64,000 nt of DNA from Ferrimonas futtsuensis DSM 18154. GTDB lineage: Bacteria > Pseudomonadota > Gammaproteobacteria > Enterobacterales > Shewanellaceae. The position numbers were made by a program, and so were the translations under genes. Shown here in pieces: positions 1 to 9,441 of this stretch. Each line of letters begins with the position of its first letter. Within the stretch, counting starts at the first letter, position 1. The stretch lies in assembly GCF_000422645.1 (NCBI RefSeq), contig NZ_AUGL01000018.1, positions 45,236 through 109,235 of the forward strand, given 5' to 3'. Below the pieces are notes generated by a model. That model worked only from the letters and a program-made list of their open reading frames with translations. It did not search any database and was not told where the DNA came from.

Positions 1-1061
1 ATGCCAGGGCCACCGGAAAAGAAGGCGTACAGACCAAAGGCGCTGACCACTAGGGCGATGCTCGGGTTGGGAATCACCCCAAGCACTGCCAGGGCCAGGG
101 TCATGGCGGCAAAGCTGCCGATCAGCAGGGGGCGGCGGCCGATGGAGTTGAGCCAGTACATGGCGGGGATGCAGCCTGCGATAAAGAAGCCGCTGATGAG
201 GATGTTGCCCAGGGCCGCATCCTTGCCCTCATGCAGGCCAAGCATGCCGATGATCTGCGGACCGAAGGTGTAGATGGCGAACATGGGGATGATCTGACAG
301 CTCCAGATGGTGCCGGTAAAGATCACCATCTTCAGGTTGCGTTTGCGGAACAGGTCGCCATAGCTGGTTTTCTTGGGGGCTTCCTGCTCCAGGGTGACCC
401 CCTTGCCGAAATAGGTTTCCATCACTTGGCGGCACTCCTCCACCCGGCCTTTTTTCAGCAGCCAGCGGGGGGATTCGGGCAAGTGGAAGCGGCCCAGCAG
501 AATCACCAGGCAGGGGATGACGCCGCTGCCCAGCATCCAGCGCCAACCGTCTTCCATATCATAGAGCAGGTAGCCCACGGCGTTGGCGGCGGTGGCACCG
601 ACGTACCACATCAGGGCAATGAACCCCATGGTCAGAGCGCGCTGCTTGGTCGGGGAGAACTCGGCCACCATCGAGGTGGCGATGGGGTAATCGGCGCCGA
701 TGACGACACCGATCAAAAAGCGCATGATCACCAGCTCCATGGGGGAGGAGACAAACATGGTACCCACGGAAAGCACGGCGATGGCGATGATATCAATCAG
801 AAACATCAGTCGGCGGCCGAAGAGATCGGCAATGTAGCCGAACAGGGCGGTGCCGACAAACAGGCCCACCAGGGTGGAGGCGCCCACCAGACCGACCCAG
901 TTGGAGTCCAGCTGCATGCTGGGGATCAACTGTTCCAGGGCGATGCCGATGATCACCAGTACGTAACCATCGAGGAAGGGACCACCGCTGCCCCAGAGCA
1001 TGATCTTCTTGTGCAGTGGAGAGAACTCCATATCGTCGAAACTTGTCTCAGCTTTCATCAT
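1..1061 (-). CDS. yaaU: MFS transporter, YaaU-like (3' end outside window)
   Basis: This is a major facilitator superfamily permease truncated by the window edge; about 353 residues are visible from the N-terminus. The translation begins MMKAETSFDDMEFSPLHKK and runs through successive hydrophobic helices. It holds the MFS loop 2-3 type motif GYIADLFGRRLM and a later GRR repeat (NSIGRRPLLIG). There are two adjacent ATG codons (1061 and 1058), with AGAGG just upstream on the minus strand. It lies downstream of fixABCX in the same orientation, as yaaU lies after fixX in Escherichia coli, and that synteny is the main reason for the name. A hairpin after fixX and a 357-bp gap suggest its own promoter. 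The substrate is unknown; a carnitine-related compound is only a guess from context. Confidence 0.8.
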   Translation of the reverse strand, partial: MMKAETSFDDMEFSPLHKKIMLWGSGGPFLDGYVLVIIGIALEQLIPSMQLDSNWVGLVGASTLVGLFVGTALFGYIADLFGRRLMFLIDIIAIAVLSVGTMFVSSPMELVIMRFLIGVVIGADYPIATSMVAEFSPTKQRALTMGFIALMWYVGATAANAVGYLLYDMEDGWRWMLGSGVIPCLVILLGRFHLPESPRWLLKKGRVEECRQVMETYFGKGVTLEQEAPKKTSYGDLFRKRNLKMVIFTGTIWSCQIIPMFAIYTFGPQIIGMLGLHEGKDAALGNILISGFFIAGCIPAMYWLNSIGRRPLLIGSFAAMTLALAVLGVIPNPSIALVVSAFGLYAFFSGGPG

Positions 1062-1418
1062 TAGCCTCTGTTTTTCTGCATAGAAAGATCGCGCTGTGAA
1101 ATATCCCTTGATGTTGCTGTGTGTGTTTTCACCCCCGAGGAGTGACCACGCTCCTGCGGGTGGGCCTGTCCCTGCCCAGATTTGGCCGGCGAGTGTATCA
1201 GTTCTCAGCCCCGAGTTGTGTGTCGTGGCTAACAGCGGCCGGCACCAAAGTATCTCTCTATGTCTTCGTTATTTTTAAAGTCGTGAGTGTTTTTAGAGCG
1301 TTTGATTTAAATTCATTCAATATCAGCTGGTTGAGCCTATTTGTTATGCTGTTTTGCTGGCGGCGGCCCAACTGCAACGACAAAGAGGCAATATACTTAT
1401 TGCCTCTTTTTATCACCG
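1062..1418. other. Intergenic region between yaaU-like gene and fixX
   Basis: No convincing gene was found here. The right end holds the fixX terminator hairpin. The rest should contain the minus-strand promoter of the yaaU-like gene, but no clear -35/-10 pair could be singled out by eye. Confidence 0.5.
1382..1409 (-). terminator. Hairpin terminator after fixABCX
   Basis: AAAGAGGCAAT (1382-1392) is perfectly complementary to ATTGCCTCTTT (1399-1409) around a 6-nt loop, 9 bp after the fixX stop codon. The T-run is stronger on the plus strand (CTCTTTTT) than on the minus strand (CTCTTTG), so it may work in both directions. Confidence 0.7.
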
Positions 1419-1706
1419 CTAACCGTAGCGATACTCGATACCGAAGGTGCCTCTGGGGTACTCCCACTTTTCCAATATGGTGTCGCCACAGAGGAACTTG
1501 CAGGTGCCGCACTCCAGGCATCCGGCTGAGTCAAACTTGACGCTGCCATCCTCCATCAGTTTGTAGAGTCCGGCGGGGCAGGCGTTGACCAGTTTCTTGA
1601 CCTCCGCCAGGTCCGGGTTCTCCTTGAGGACGATGTGGGGATGCCCCTCATCCACATGGAACTTGTTGACCCCGAGTTTGACGTCGACGTTTACGCTGTT
1701 GCTCAT
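1419..1706 (-). CDS. fixX: FixX ferredoxin-like protein
   Basis: A 95-residue ferredoxin-like protein, the usual FixX length. It contributes the iron-sulfur part of the FixABCX complex that is thought to carry electrons to crotonobetainyl-CoA reductase CaiA in carnitine-reducing enterobacteria. The cysteine cluster CLECGTCKFLC near residues 63-73 and an earlier NACPAG give the Fe-S ligands. Its ATG overlaps the fixC stop codon by four bases (ATGA), so the two are translationally coupled. It is the last gene of the fixABCX transcript. Confidence 0.93.
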   Translation of the reverse strand: MSNSVNVDVKLGVNKFHVDEGHPHIVLKENPDLAEVKKLVNACPAGLYKLMEDGSVKFDSAGCLECGTCKFLCGDTILEKWEYPRGTFGIEYRYG

Positions 1707-2995
1707 AGTGCGGTGACTCCTTTAATGCCATCCTTCAGCAGGTTGAGGTAACCCACCTCTTTGCAGTGCTTCATCAGGGTCTTGCGGATGGGTTGGGACG
1801 GAGTGCCGTCGACGGTGAACATCTCCTGCATCAGGTCGGCCACCATCTTGGGGTACTGGTTGAAGATGCGCGGATTCTCCATAAAGGCCGGCAGCTTCTG
1901 GTACAGCTTCAGATCCTTCATCACAAAGCTCTCCTCCAGCATCCTCTGGTAGCTGGCGAGACCGTTGGCAGAGAAGTCGTTGCTCTCCCTGGCGGTCAGC
2001 ACGGCCCGGGCGGCGGCTTCACCGGAGGCGATGGCCAGGTCCATGCCGCGGACGGTGTAACCCACGTTGAGGCACAGGCCGGCGGCATCGCCGGTGATCA
2101 GCACGCCGTCATCCACCAGTTTGGGGACCATGTGAATGCCCGCTTCGGGGACCACGTGACCGGAATACTCGATCATCTTGCCACCCTCAATCAGGGGCTT
2201 GACCGCGGGATGGTTTTTAAAGTCTTCCAGCATCTGTGGGACGGTTTTGTCCGTCTCGCCGATGTGGTGTAGGCCCGCAACGATCCCCAGGGAAACCGTG
2301 CTCTTGTTGGTGTAGAGGAAACCGCCCCCCATCAGGCCATTGGAAGGCGAGCCGGCAAACAGCCAGGCGGCTCCCTCGTCGCCGCTGAGGTTAAAGCGAT
2401 CACGGATCTGCTCTTCGGACAGCTCAATCAGCTCCTTGGCGCCGACCGCCATGGCGCTGGCCTGAACCTTGGGCTGGACCATGCCCAGCTGTTCACCCAG
2501 CACAGGGTTGACTCCCTCTGCCAGGATGACGCACTTGGCCAGGAGCTCGTCGCCGTCGGCCTCGACCCCCACCACCTTGCCGTCACGGGTCAACACCTTA
2601 TCGACCCGGATGCCGGTAATAAACTGGGCACCGACCTCTTCTGCCTTGCCGGCCAACCACTGGTCAAACTCACCACGAAGTACGGTGTAGGACTCTTCAA
2701 CCGCCTGCTGGCCTTGGCCATTGTGGTAATCCAGGGTGACGGCGCTGTCGTCGGTCATAAAGGAGACCTTCTCCTTAGTGACCCGGCGCTCGATGGGCGC
2801 TTCCTGAGCGAAGCCGGGAATTACCCGCTCCAGACTGTGGCCGTAGAGTCGGCCTCCGGTCATGTTCTTGCTGCCCGGATAGTTGCCGCGCTCAATCACG
2901 AGTACGTCGGCGCCGCCCTGTGCCAGGACATAGGCGGCGACGCTGCCTGCCAGGCCTGCGCCGACGATAATGGTGTCAAATGCTTCTTCTGACAT
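1703..2995 (-). CDS. fixC: FixC flavoprotein (ETF-quinone oxidoreductase-like)
   Basis: A 430-residue FAD protein (E. coli FixC is 428), related to electron-transfer-flavoprotein:ubiquinone oxidoreductase. The N-terminal dinucleotide-binding motif VGAGLAGSVAAYVLA (about residues 11-25) is followed by an ERG acidic end. A second FAD contact, LITGDAAGLCLNVGYTVRG, lies near residue 300. With FixX it is expected to exchange electrons with FixAB. A perfect hairpin lies in the 70-bp gap before it, after fixB, which could set different FixAB and FixCX levels. Confidence 0.93.
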   Translation of the reverse strand: MSEEAFDTIIVGAGLAGSVAAYVLAQGGADVLVIERGNYPGSKNMTGGRLYGHSLERVIPGFAQEAPIERRVTKEKVSFMTDDSAVTLDYHNGQGQQAVEESYTVLRGEFDQWLAGKAEEVGAQFITGIRVDKVLTRDGKVVGVEADGDELLAKCVILAEGVNPVLGEQLGMVQPKVQASAMAVGAKELIELSEEQIRDRFNLSGDEGAAWLFAGSPSNGLMGGGFLYTNKSTVSLGIVAGLHHIGETDKTVPQMLEDFKNHPAVKPLIEGGKMIEYSGHVVPEAGIHMVPKLVDDGVLITGDAAGLCLNVGYTVRGMDLAIASGEAAARAVLTARESNDFSANGLASYQRMLEESFVMKDLKLYQKLPAFMENPRIFNQYPKMVADLMQEMFTVDGTPSQPIRKTLMKHCKEVGYLNLLKDGIKGVTAL

Positions 2996-3026
2996 AGTCT
3001 TGTTTCTCTGTCGCTGGGTGCCGGGC

Positions 3027-3047
3027 CCCGCTTCCTCCTGAAGCGGG
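3027..3047 (-). other. Hairpin in fixB-fixC spacer
   Basis: CCCGCTTC (3027-3034) and GAAGCGGG (3040-3047) form a perfect 8-bp stem with a 5-nt loop. No T-run follows in the direction of transcription, so an mRNA processing or stability element is more likely than a terminator. Confidence 0.5.
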
Positions 3048-3065
3048 ACCGCTGGCGGAGAGCTA

Positions 3066-4007
3066 TCAGCCCTTGAGAGCCTCTACCAGTGCGGGGATCA
3101 CCTTGGTGGTGTCACCCACCAGGCCGTAATCGGCGTACTGGAAGATGGGGGCGTTCTTATCCTTGTTGATGGCGATGATGGTCTGGGCACCATTGACGCC
3201 TACCATGTGCTGGATCTGACCGGAGATCCCCACGGCCAGGTAGAGTTCCGGCTTGAGCATCACTCCGGACACGCCGATGTAGCGCTCACGCTCCATCCAC
3301 TTCTCGGTTTCCGCGATGGGGCGGCTGCAACCCATCTCGGCGCCCAGCAGGCTTGCCAGGGCCTCGGCCTGCTTGAGGTTGTCCAGAGAAACAATGCCGC
3401 TGCCGACACCGATAACGCGCTTGGCTCGGGACAGGTCCACACCTTCGCCCTCTTTAGCACGACGCTCGACGCACTTGATGGCAGTCTTGGGCTCCACGAA
3501 GGGCAGGGTCAGCACCTCACCCTGAGCAGCGCCTTCGGTTGCGGGCTCAAAGGTACCGGATGCCAGGGTCACCACGGCGATCTTGGAGGTGAGCTTTTCC
3601 TCTCCCAGGGCCAGGCCACCGTAGACCATGTGCTTGGCAATAATGGCATCGGCTTCGCAACGGATCTCACTGGCGTCGTTGAATACGGCGCCGCCGAGGC
3701 GGTTACCCAGTTTGGCGGCCAGCGCCTTGCAGCGACGAGTCGCGGCCAGCAGAACCAGGCTGTGTTCGCTGGTTTCGTTTAGGATTCCCACCAGGGTATC
3801 GGCGTAGTCTTCGACGATACGCTCGGCCGGCTTCTCGCCCAGGTGATAGACCTTGTGGGCACCGAGAGCCAGAGCCTGGTCAAGGTGCTGTTGGGTACCC
3901 AGCACCAGGGCGCTGACCTGTTCACCCAGTTGGGCGGCACCGGCAATCAGCTCAGGCAGACGGGCAGGGCTATCGCTGAAAACCCATACATTTTGCAGTT
4001 TGCTCAT
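3066..4007 (-). CDS. fixB: FixB, electron transfer flavoprotein alpha-like subunit
   Basis: A 313-residue ETF-alpha family protein, matching the length of E. coli FixB. The C-terminal FAD-binding domain is clear: RVIGVGSGIVS near residue 194, SRPIAETEKW near 224, and the ETF-alpha signature-like stretch LAVGISGQIQHMVG near 258. It pairs with FixA to make the heterodimer that feeds CaiA. It starts 17 bp after fixA, with GGAGAA upstream. Confidence 0.94.
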   Translation of the reverse strand: MSKLQNVWVFSDSPARLPELIAGAAQLGEQVSALVLGTQQHLDQALALGAHKVYHLGEKPAERIVEDYADTLVGILNETSEHSLVLLAATRRCKALAAKLGNRLGGAVFNDASEIRCEADAIIAKHMVYGGLALGEEKLTSKIAVVTLASGTFEPATEGAAQGEVLTLPFVEPKTAIKCVERRAKEGEGVDLSRAKRVIGVGSGIVSLDNLKQAEALASLLGAEMGCSRPIAETEKWMERERYIGVSGVMLKPELYLAVGISGQIQHMVGVNGAQTIIAINKDKNAPIFQYADYGLVGDTTKVIPALVEALKG

Positions 4008-4024
4008 TCTTCTATTCTCCGAAA

Positions 4025-4798
4025 TCAGTTAGCGGCTTTACGCAGGTGGTCAGCGAATTCGGCGATCTGGTCATCACCATCACCCTCTATCAGGATGCGT
4101 TTGCGCTCCTGCTGTTCCGGGGCTTTCACCGTCAGCAGTTCAGCCAGGGCCGGTACTTCGATGGGACCGAGATCCGCCTGACGGAGAATGGTGCTGGGCT
4201 TCTTCGCCGCGCCCAGGATCGCCTTCATGGAGGGGATCTGAGGCTCGTTGATGTCGGCGGATACGGAGATCACCGCAGGCAGGGGAATGGCCAGAACTTC
4301 GACTTCATCATCCAGCTCGCGCTCAACGGTCAGTACGCCGGCTTCGGCGCCGATGATCTTGCTGACGCCGTTGATGTTGGGCAGTTGCAGCTGCTCGCCC
4401 AGCAACAGACCAACCTGTTGGGCATAGAGGTCGCCGGAACCGTCACCGCAGATGATGAGGTCAAACTCGCTCTTCTGAGCGGCGGTGGCCAGCACCCGGG
4501 CGGTCTGGTGGGGCAGAGCTTGTTCGAAGCTGTCGTCTACGGCCAGTGTCAGCGCATCCGGGCCGCGAGACAGGATGTCTTTCTTGGCCTTGGGCGCTTC
4601 CAGCGCCTTGCCGCCCATGCTCAGTGCGGTGATGTGGCCTTCGCCCAGTTGAGCCTTGAGCTGGACAGCTGCCTCGACGGCACTAAGATCAAATTGGCTG
4701 ATCTTCATCGCGGCTTTGGCGGTGTCTATGGCACCGTCCGCCTGCACATTGATGTCCTGTTCCTCGGGAACCAGTTTGTAACACGCAAGAATTTTCAT
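4025..4798 (-). CDS. fixA: FixA, electron transfer flavoprotein beta-like subunit
   Basis: A 257-residue ETF-beta family protein beginning [18 protein letters not shown]. The ATG at 4798 was chosen over an upstream ATG at 4924 because the family begins at MKI and GGAGAG sits just before 4798. The motif [22 protein letters not shown] matches the ETF-beta nucleotide-binding region. It is the first gene of fixABCX, transcribed away from the porin and cai genes, so the two operons can be controlled together from the shared 538-bp region. Confidence 0.94.
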   Translation of the reverse strand: MKILACYKLVPEEQDINVQADGAIDTAKAAMKISQFDLSAVEAAVQLKAQLGEGHITALSMGGKALEAPKAKKDILSRGPDALTLAVDDSFEQALPHQTARVLATAAQKSEFDLIICGDGSGDLYAQQVGLLLGEQLQLPNINGVSKIIGAEAGVLTVERELDDEVEVLAIPLPAVISVSADINEPQIPSMKAILGAAKKPSTILRQADLGPIEVPALAELLTVKAPEQQERKRILIEGDGDDQIAEFADHLRKAAN

Positions 4799-5127
4799 CG
4801 TCTCTCCAGTGTTGCTGTTGCGTTGCCGGAGTAAGTGAGCCAGGAAGGGGAACACTTTTTCACTTACTGCCGTGCAAACTGTGGGGTTGATAACATACAA
4901 ACCAATTTTATTGCTCAGCTTCAACTGGATAACAAATATTGTTCACACCCTTTTTAAATCCAGGGGTATGTCAATTGTTATTGTTGCTTATCTTCAAGAA
5001 AGGAATCATTTTTCAGTAAAAAGATTCGCGCCGGGCAATTTCATTTCCTTGGTTTGTTTTCTGGCTTTTATTAATACAACTCGAAATATTCTCAGGGCAA
5101 TTGAAACCGCTCTTGTGGCGACCTAAA

Positions 5128-5143
5128 TGTTACCTTTGTCACA
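5128..5143. promoter_or_regulatory. Predicted CRP-binding site
   Basis: TGTTACCTTTGTCACA matches TGTGA-N6-TCACA at nine of ten core positions and is flanked by AAA on both sides. It lies 194 bp before the porin start. Confidence 0.6.
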
Positions 5144-5211
5144 AAAAAATGCGATTCGCACTTTTTGTGGTGGCCAAAAAAAGCGCAAAACAAAGTTTCG
5201 CCCGAGAAAAG

Positions 5212-5227
5212 TGTGATCACTCTCAAA
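5212..5227. promoter_or_regulatory. Second, weaker CRP-like site
   Basis: TGTGATCACTCTCAAA keeps a perfect left half TGTGA and a partial right half (TCAAA). It is 109 bp before the porin start, a plausible activating position. Confidence 0.4.
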
Positions 5228-5336
5228 TAAACGCCCGTTTGCTCCTGATCTTGGAGGGGGAATTGTGACGAGGGGCAGTTTTTTCCCGGAATTCAATATG
5301 CATAATGCGAACAACCTAAAATGGAGGTCGATGTAA

Positions 5337-6431
5337 ATGAATAAAAAAATATTAGCTTTACCACTGGCTCTTTTTCTTGTGAGCAATACTGCAAGTGCCG
5401 TTGAAGTGGGTGGAAATGTCCGTATCAACTACGCCTGGAAGGATTTCAGTGATTCCTCTAAGGCCACTTCGGGCGATCTTGATTTCAATATGTTTGCCAT
5501 CAAGCTGTCTGAGGACTGGGAAGACTATGGTGTGGCAGCGGAGTACCGCTTCACCGATTCCTATGACTACCTCAAGTATGCCTACGCGTACTGGAATGCC
5601 AGCGACGATCTGACCTTTAAACTGGGCGTGGTCGAGAAGGCATTCGGCAACAAGAACTTTGCGTCTCACAACTGGTGGTACAGCCTGAACTACTACCTGG
5701 GTTTCGAGGATGACTGGGGCGTGGGTGCCAACCTGGCCTATAAAAAAGGTCCTTGGGAAACAGAGTTTTCTTTCCATCAAGGGGCCACCTATGGCGCCAG
5801 CGATTACCGTCACTATGCCGGTACCGTAAGCTCCGGAACCATTGGTGATAACACCTACAACAACGAAGAGCGCAACACCTTCGACCTGCGCCAGTCCTAC
5901 CGTCTGGAAGGTGAAAACTACCAGCTGCTGCTGGGGGCCTCTCTGGAGTATGGTCAGCTGTACAATGGCGTTGAAAACGAGTCCGGTGATACCTTCACCT
6001 GGGCCGCTCACGGTGATCTGTCCATGGGTGAGTGGGGTCTGCAGCTGCAATATCTGGATTACAGCTTCGACCAATATGATGATGGCGAAGTGGACACCAA
6101 TAAGATTGGTATTGGTGCGGTAACCGGTTTCTATGAAGTGGCCAGTGAAGGTAAGATTCTTACCGCCAACCTCTCCAAGAAATTCCCAATGAGCTGGGGA
6201 ACCATCACCCTGTATAACGACTACAGTGTACTTCAGCCCGATGAGGCCGGTTTCGATGATTCTATTCTGAACTCCACGGGTTTCTCTGTTTCCTATAAGC
6301 AGTTCTTTGTTTATGTCGATTACTACAACGCCAAGAATGTTCTGTGGCTGGGCGGAAACAGCCTGGGTCTGGAACAGGCTTCAGGTGACTGGAATGGTCG
6401 ATTCAACATTAATATGCAGTACTATTTCTGA
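5337..6431 (+). CDS. Outer membrane porin-like protein upstream of caiT
   Basis: A 364-residue protein with a signal peptide (MNKKILALPLALFLVSNTASA, cleavage near residue 21-22). The rest is rich in alternating aromatic beta-strand segments and ends in phenylalanine (NINMQYYF), as beta-barrel outer membrane proteins do. GGAGG lies 9 bp before the ATG. It is the first gene on the plus side of the fix/cai divergent region and precedes caiT by 194 bp. Its likely role, from context only, is uptake of carnitine or other trimethylammonium compounds through the outer membrane. The barrel family was not identified beyond porin-like. Confidence 0.8.
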   Translation: MNKKILALPLALFLVSNTASAVEVGGNVRINYAWKDFSDSSKATSGDLDFNMFAIKLSEDWEDYGVAAEYRFTDSYDYLKYAYAYWNASDDLTFKLGVVEKAFGNKNFASHNWWYSLNYYLGFEDDWGVGANLAYKKGPWETEFSFHQGATYGASDYRHYAGTVSSGTIGDNTYNNEERNTFDLRQSYRLEGENYQLLLGASLEYGQLYNGVENESGDTFTWAAHGDLSMGEWGLQLQYLDYSFDQYDDGEVDTNKIGIGAVTGFYEVASEGKILTANLSKKFPMSWGTITLYNDYSVLQPDEAGFDDSILNSTGFSVSYKQFFVYVDYYNAKNVLWLGGNSLGLEQASGDWNGRFNINMQYYF

Positions 6432-6437
6432 TAAGCG

Positions 6438-6488
6438 TTTTGCTAAATTAGAAACAGCTTAATATTGCCTCGTTAGGGGCTAGCAAAA
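6438..6488. repeat. Inverted repeat between porin and caiT
   Basis: TTTTGCTA (6438-6445) and TAGCAAAA (6481-6488) are perfect 8-bp arms around 35 bp, starting 7 bp after the porin stop codon. No strong T-run follows, so this may be a weak terminator or processing site that sets the porin:CaiT ratio. Confidence 0.4.
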
Positions 6489-6625
6489 ATCAAACTACTC
6501 TTTAAGGCGATATGTGCAAATATCAGCCCGGGCATGGCTTTGCCTGAATTTAGAGTGGGAATAAATACAAATCACAACTTGCCGGTTATTTATTATATCT
6601 AATCGGCAGATATGGAGATTTTAGG

Positions 6626-8161
6626 ATGAACGGTGTACAAGCGTTAAAAGGCGCACTCCCGAAAAAAGTGGGGATCGAGAAAACCGTATTCTTTCCCTCA
6701 CTGCTGGTGGTGATCCTGCTGTCCTACCTGACCGTTAGGGATCTGGACGCGGCCAACCAGGCGATCAGCGCAGTATTTTCTTACCTGACTCACAGCTGGG
6801 GTTGGGCCTTCGAGTGGTACATGATCGCTCTGGCCGTCGGCTGGGCCTGGCTGGTGTGGGGACCCTACGCCAACAATCGCCTGGGCCAGGAGGAGCCTGA
6901 GTTCAGTACCGGAAGCTGGATCTTCCTGATGTTCGCCTCCTGTACGTCGGCGGCGGTACTTTACTGGGGCTCCCTGGAGGCCTATTACTACCTGACCTAC
7001 CCACCTTTTGAGCTGGAATCCATGTCGGTTCAGGCGAAAGAGCTGGGCGTGGCTTACAGCCTGTTCCACTGGGGCCCACTGCCCTGGATGGGTTATGGCT
7101 TCTTTACTGTGGCCCTGGGTTACTTCCTGTTTGTGAAGAAGATGGACGTGGTTCGCCCCAGTGGCACCCTGGAGCCTGTACTGGGTAAGCACCATAAGGG
7201 CATCGCCGGTTCCATCATCGACAACATCTACGTGGTTGCGCTGATTCTGGCCATGGGCACCAGCCTGGGCCTGGCCACGCCTCTGGTGACTGAGTGCATC
7301 CAGTGGCTGTTTGGCATTCCACGCACCATCGAAGTGGATACTTTCGTTATCTCCGTGTGGATCATCTTCAACGCCGTGTGTGTGGCTTTCGGCCTGACCA
7401 AAGGCATCAAGATCGCCAGTGACCTGCGCAGCTACCTGAGCATCATCATGCTGGTTTGGGTATTCCTCATCGGCGCCACCAGCTTCACCGTGAACTACTT
7501 CACCGAGTCTGTGGGCGTGATGATCGACTACCTGCCTCGCATGCTGTTCTACACCAGCTCCATCAGTGAAGGCAGCTGGCCCCAGGACTGGACCGTGTTC
7601 TACTGGGCATGGTGGGTGGTTTACGGCATCCAGATGTGCATCTTCCTGGCGAAGATCTCCCGTGGCCGCACCGTACGTCAGCTGTGTCTGACCATGGTGG
7701 GTGGCCTGACCGCTTCCACCTGGTTCCTGTGGACCATCCTGGGTTCCAACACCGTGAACCTGATGCACGAGGGGATCATCAACATGGGTGCGCTGATCCA
7801 GGAGCATGGTGCGCCAAGAGCCATCATCGAGACCTGGGCGGCCCTGCCCATGAGCACCATCACCATGTGGGGCTTCTTCATCCTCTGCTTCCTGGCCACA
7901 GTGACCCTGATCAACGCCTGTTCCTACACCCTGGCCATGTCCACCTGTAAGGGTGTGGACGCCGACAACGAGCCACCAGTGTGGATTCGCGTGGGCTGGT
8001 CCGTGCTGGTGGGAATCATCGGCATCGTGCTGCTCTCCCTGGGTGGCCTTAAGCCTCTGCAGACCGCCATCATTGCCGGCGGCGCGCCCCTGGTGATCGT
8101 CAACATCCTGGTGATCATGTCCTTCCTCAAGGACGCCAAGCGCAACAAGTGGGCAGATTAG
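6626..8161 (+). CDS. caiT: CaiT, carnitine/gamma-butyrobetaine antiporter
   Basis: A 511-residue BCCT-family transporter of the inner membrane with about 12 helices. Residues that define CaiT are present with a +6 offset from the E. coli protein: W329/W330 and Y333 in [13 protein letters not shown] for the tryptophan box, and M337 in place of a sodium ligand. R268 (KIASDLRSY) corresponds to the arginine that makes CaiT sodium-independent. These residues argue for exchange of L-carnitine for gamma-butyrobetaine rather than sodium-coupled betaine uptake. It heads caiTABCDE; GGAG precedes the ATG. Confidence 0.96.
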   Translation: MNGVQALKGALPKKVGIEKTVFFPSLLVVILLSYLTVRDLDAANQAISAVFSYLTHSWGWAFEWYMIALAVGWAWLVWGPYANNRLGQEEPEFSTGSWIFLMFASCTSAAVLYWGSLEAYYYLTYPPFELESMSVQAKELGVAYSLFHWGPLPWMGYGFFTVALGYFLFVKKMDVVRPSGTLEPVLGKHHKGIAGSIIDNIYVVALILAMGTSLGLATPLVTECIQWLFGIPRTIEVDTFVISVWIIFNAVCVAFGLTKGIKIASDLRSYLSIIMLVWVFLIGATSFTVNYFTESVGVMIDYLPRMLFYTSSISEGSWPQDWTVFYWAWWVVYGIQMCIFLAKISRGRTVRQLCLTMVGGLTASTWFLWTILGSNTVNLMHEGIINMGALIQEHGAPRAIIETWAALPMSTITMWGFFILCFLATVTLINACSYTLAMSTCKGVDADNEPPVWIRVGWSVLVGIIGIVLLSLGGLKPLQTAIIAGGAPLVIVNILVIMSFLKDAKRNKWAD

Positions 8162-8219
8162 ATTCCATTTGGTGACGAGCTACGTCCCCTGAAAGCAAGT
8201 AAATAGAAGGTATTGAAAT

Positions 8220-9356
8220 ATGGACTACAGATTGACCGACGAGCAGGAACTGTTTGTCAAAGGCGTACGTGACCTGATGGAGCGCGAGAACTGGGAGGCC
8301 TACTTCGCCGAGTGCGACGAGACCAGCACCTACCCCGAGCGTTTCGTGAAGGAGCTGGCGGAGATGGGCATCGACAGCCTGCTGCTGCCGGAAGAGCACG
8401 ATGGCTTTGACGCCGGCCTGACCACCCTGGCGGTGATCTGGGAAGAGCTGGGCCGCCTGGGTGCGCCCACCTACGTGCTGTACCAGCTGGCTGGCTTCAC
8501 CACAGTGCTGCGTGAAGGCACCGATGAGCAGATCGACAAGATCATGGCTCTGCGCGGCACCGGTAAGCAGATGTGGAACTCCGCCATCACCGAGCCTGGC
8601 GCCGGCTCCGATGTGGGCAGCCTGACCACCAACTACCTGCGTAAAGATGGCAAGATCTACCTCAACGGCAGCAAGTGCTTCATCACCTCCGCCGCGGGTA
8701 CTCCTTACCTGGTGGTGATGGCTCGCGATGCCTCCTCCGACACTCCGGTGTTCTCCGAGTTCTTCGTGGACATGACCAAAGCCGGCATCAAGCTGAGCAA
8801 ACTGCCCAAGCTGGGCCTGAAGATGGACAGCTGCTGCGAGGTGACCTTCACCGACGTGGAGCTGGAGGAGAAGGACTTCTTCGGCACCGAAGGCAATGGC
8901 TTTAACCGGGTGAAGGAGGAGTTCGACATGGAGCGCTTCCTGGTGGCCTGCACCAACTACGGTACCGCTTACTGCGCCTTCGAAGACGCAGCCAAGTACG
9001 CCAACCAGCGGGTTCAGTTTGGCCAGGCCATCGGCCGTACCCAGCTGATCCAGGAGAAGTTTGCTCACATGGCCATCCGCCTGAGCAACATGAAGAACAT
9101 GATCTACCACGTGGCCTGGAAGGCGGACAACGGCATGATGACCTCCGGTGATGCCGCCATGTGTAAGTTCTACTGCGCCAACGCGGCCTTCGAGGTGGTG
9201 GACTCCGCCATGCAGGTTCTGGGTGGTTACGCCATCGCCGGCGAGCACCGCATCAGCCGCTTCTGGCGTGATCTGCGGGTTGACCGTGTCTCCGGTGGCT
9301 CCGATGAGATGCAGATCCTGACCCTGGGTCGTGCAGTACTGAAAGAGTACCGCTAA
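8220..9356 (+). CDS. caiA: CaiA, crotonobetainyl-CoA reductase
   Basis: A 378-residue acyl-CoA dehydrogenase-family flavoprotein (E. coli CaiA is 380). It reduces crotonobetainyl-CoA to gamma-butyrobetainyl-CoA, the electron-accepting step of carnitine respiration. Family signatures include [17 protein letters not shown] near residue 119 for flavin and substrate contact, and the C-terminal [19 protein letters not shown]. It starts 58 bp after caiT. Electrons are expected to come through FixABCX, encoded divergently. A strong three-way hairpin follows its stop codon. Confidence 0.96.
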   Translation: MDYRLTDEQELFVKGVRDLMERENWEAYFAECDETSTYPERFVKELAEMGIDSLLLPEEHDGFDAGLTTLAVIWEELGRLGAPTYVLYQLAGFTTVLREGTDEQIDKIMALRGTGKQMWNSAITEPGAGSDVGSLTTNYLRKDGKIYLNGSKCFITSAAGTPYLVVMARDASSDTPVFSEFFVDMTKAGIKLSKLPKLGLKMDSCCEVTFTDVELEEKDFFGTEGNGFNRVKEEFDMERFLVACTNYGTAYCAFEDAAKYANQRVQFGQAIGRTQLIQEKFAHMAIRLSNMKNMIYHVAWKADNGMMTSGDAAMCKFYCANAAFEVVDSAMQVLGGYAIAGEHRISRFWRDLRVDRVSGGSDEMQILTLGRAVLKEYR

Positions 9357-9360
9357 GCAA

Positions 9361-9409
9361 GGAGCCCGGGGGAGGACCTCCCCCGGGCAGCCGCCACCGG
9401 CGGCGCTCC
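9361..9409 (+). other. GC-rich three-way-junction RNA between caiA and caiB
   Basis: Outer arms GGAGC (9361-9365) and GCTCC (9405-9409) enclose two hairpins. The first has arms GCCCGGGGGA (9364-9373) and TCCCCCGGGC (9379-9388) around a 5-nt loop. The second has arms GCCGCC (9390-9395) and GGCGGC (9399-9404). The outer arm shares 2 bases with the first hairpin, so the closing stem and hairpin compete slightly. No T-run follows. Confidence 0.6.
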
Positions 9410-9441
9410 AACACAGACTGATTTTGAAAAGGACGACCATC

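Larger units (their letters stand above)
4799..5336. promoter_or_regulatory. Divergent fix / porin-cai control region
   Basis: This is an AT-rich 538-bp region between fixA (minus) and the porin (plus). It holds two CRP-like sites (listed separately) and a palindrome AACAAATATTGTT (4931-4943). A partial FNR-like match, TTGATAACATACAA, lies at 4887-4900. In enterobacteria the cai and fix operons are activated by CRP and FNR together with CaiF, so CRP and anaerobic control is expected. No caiF gene is present in the window. Confidence 0.7.

Noticed and set aside
4799..5336. A caiF regulator gene in the fix/cai control region
   Set aside because: No supported reading frame in the region encodes a CaiF-like protein. 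The frame at 4872-5126 is AT-rich noise without a ribosome site.
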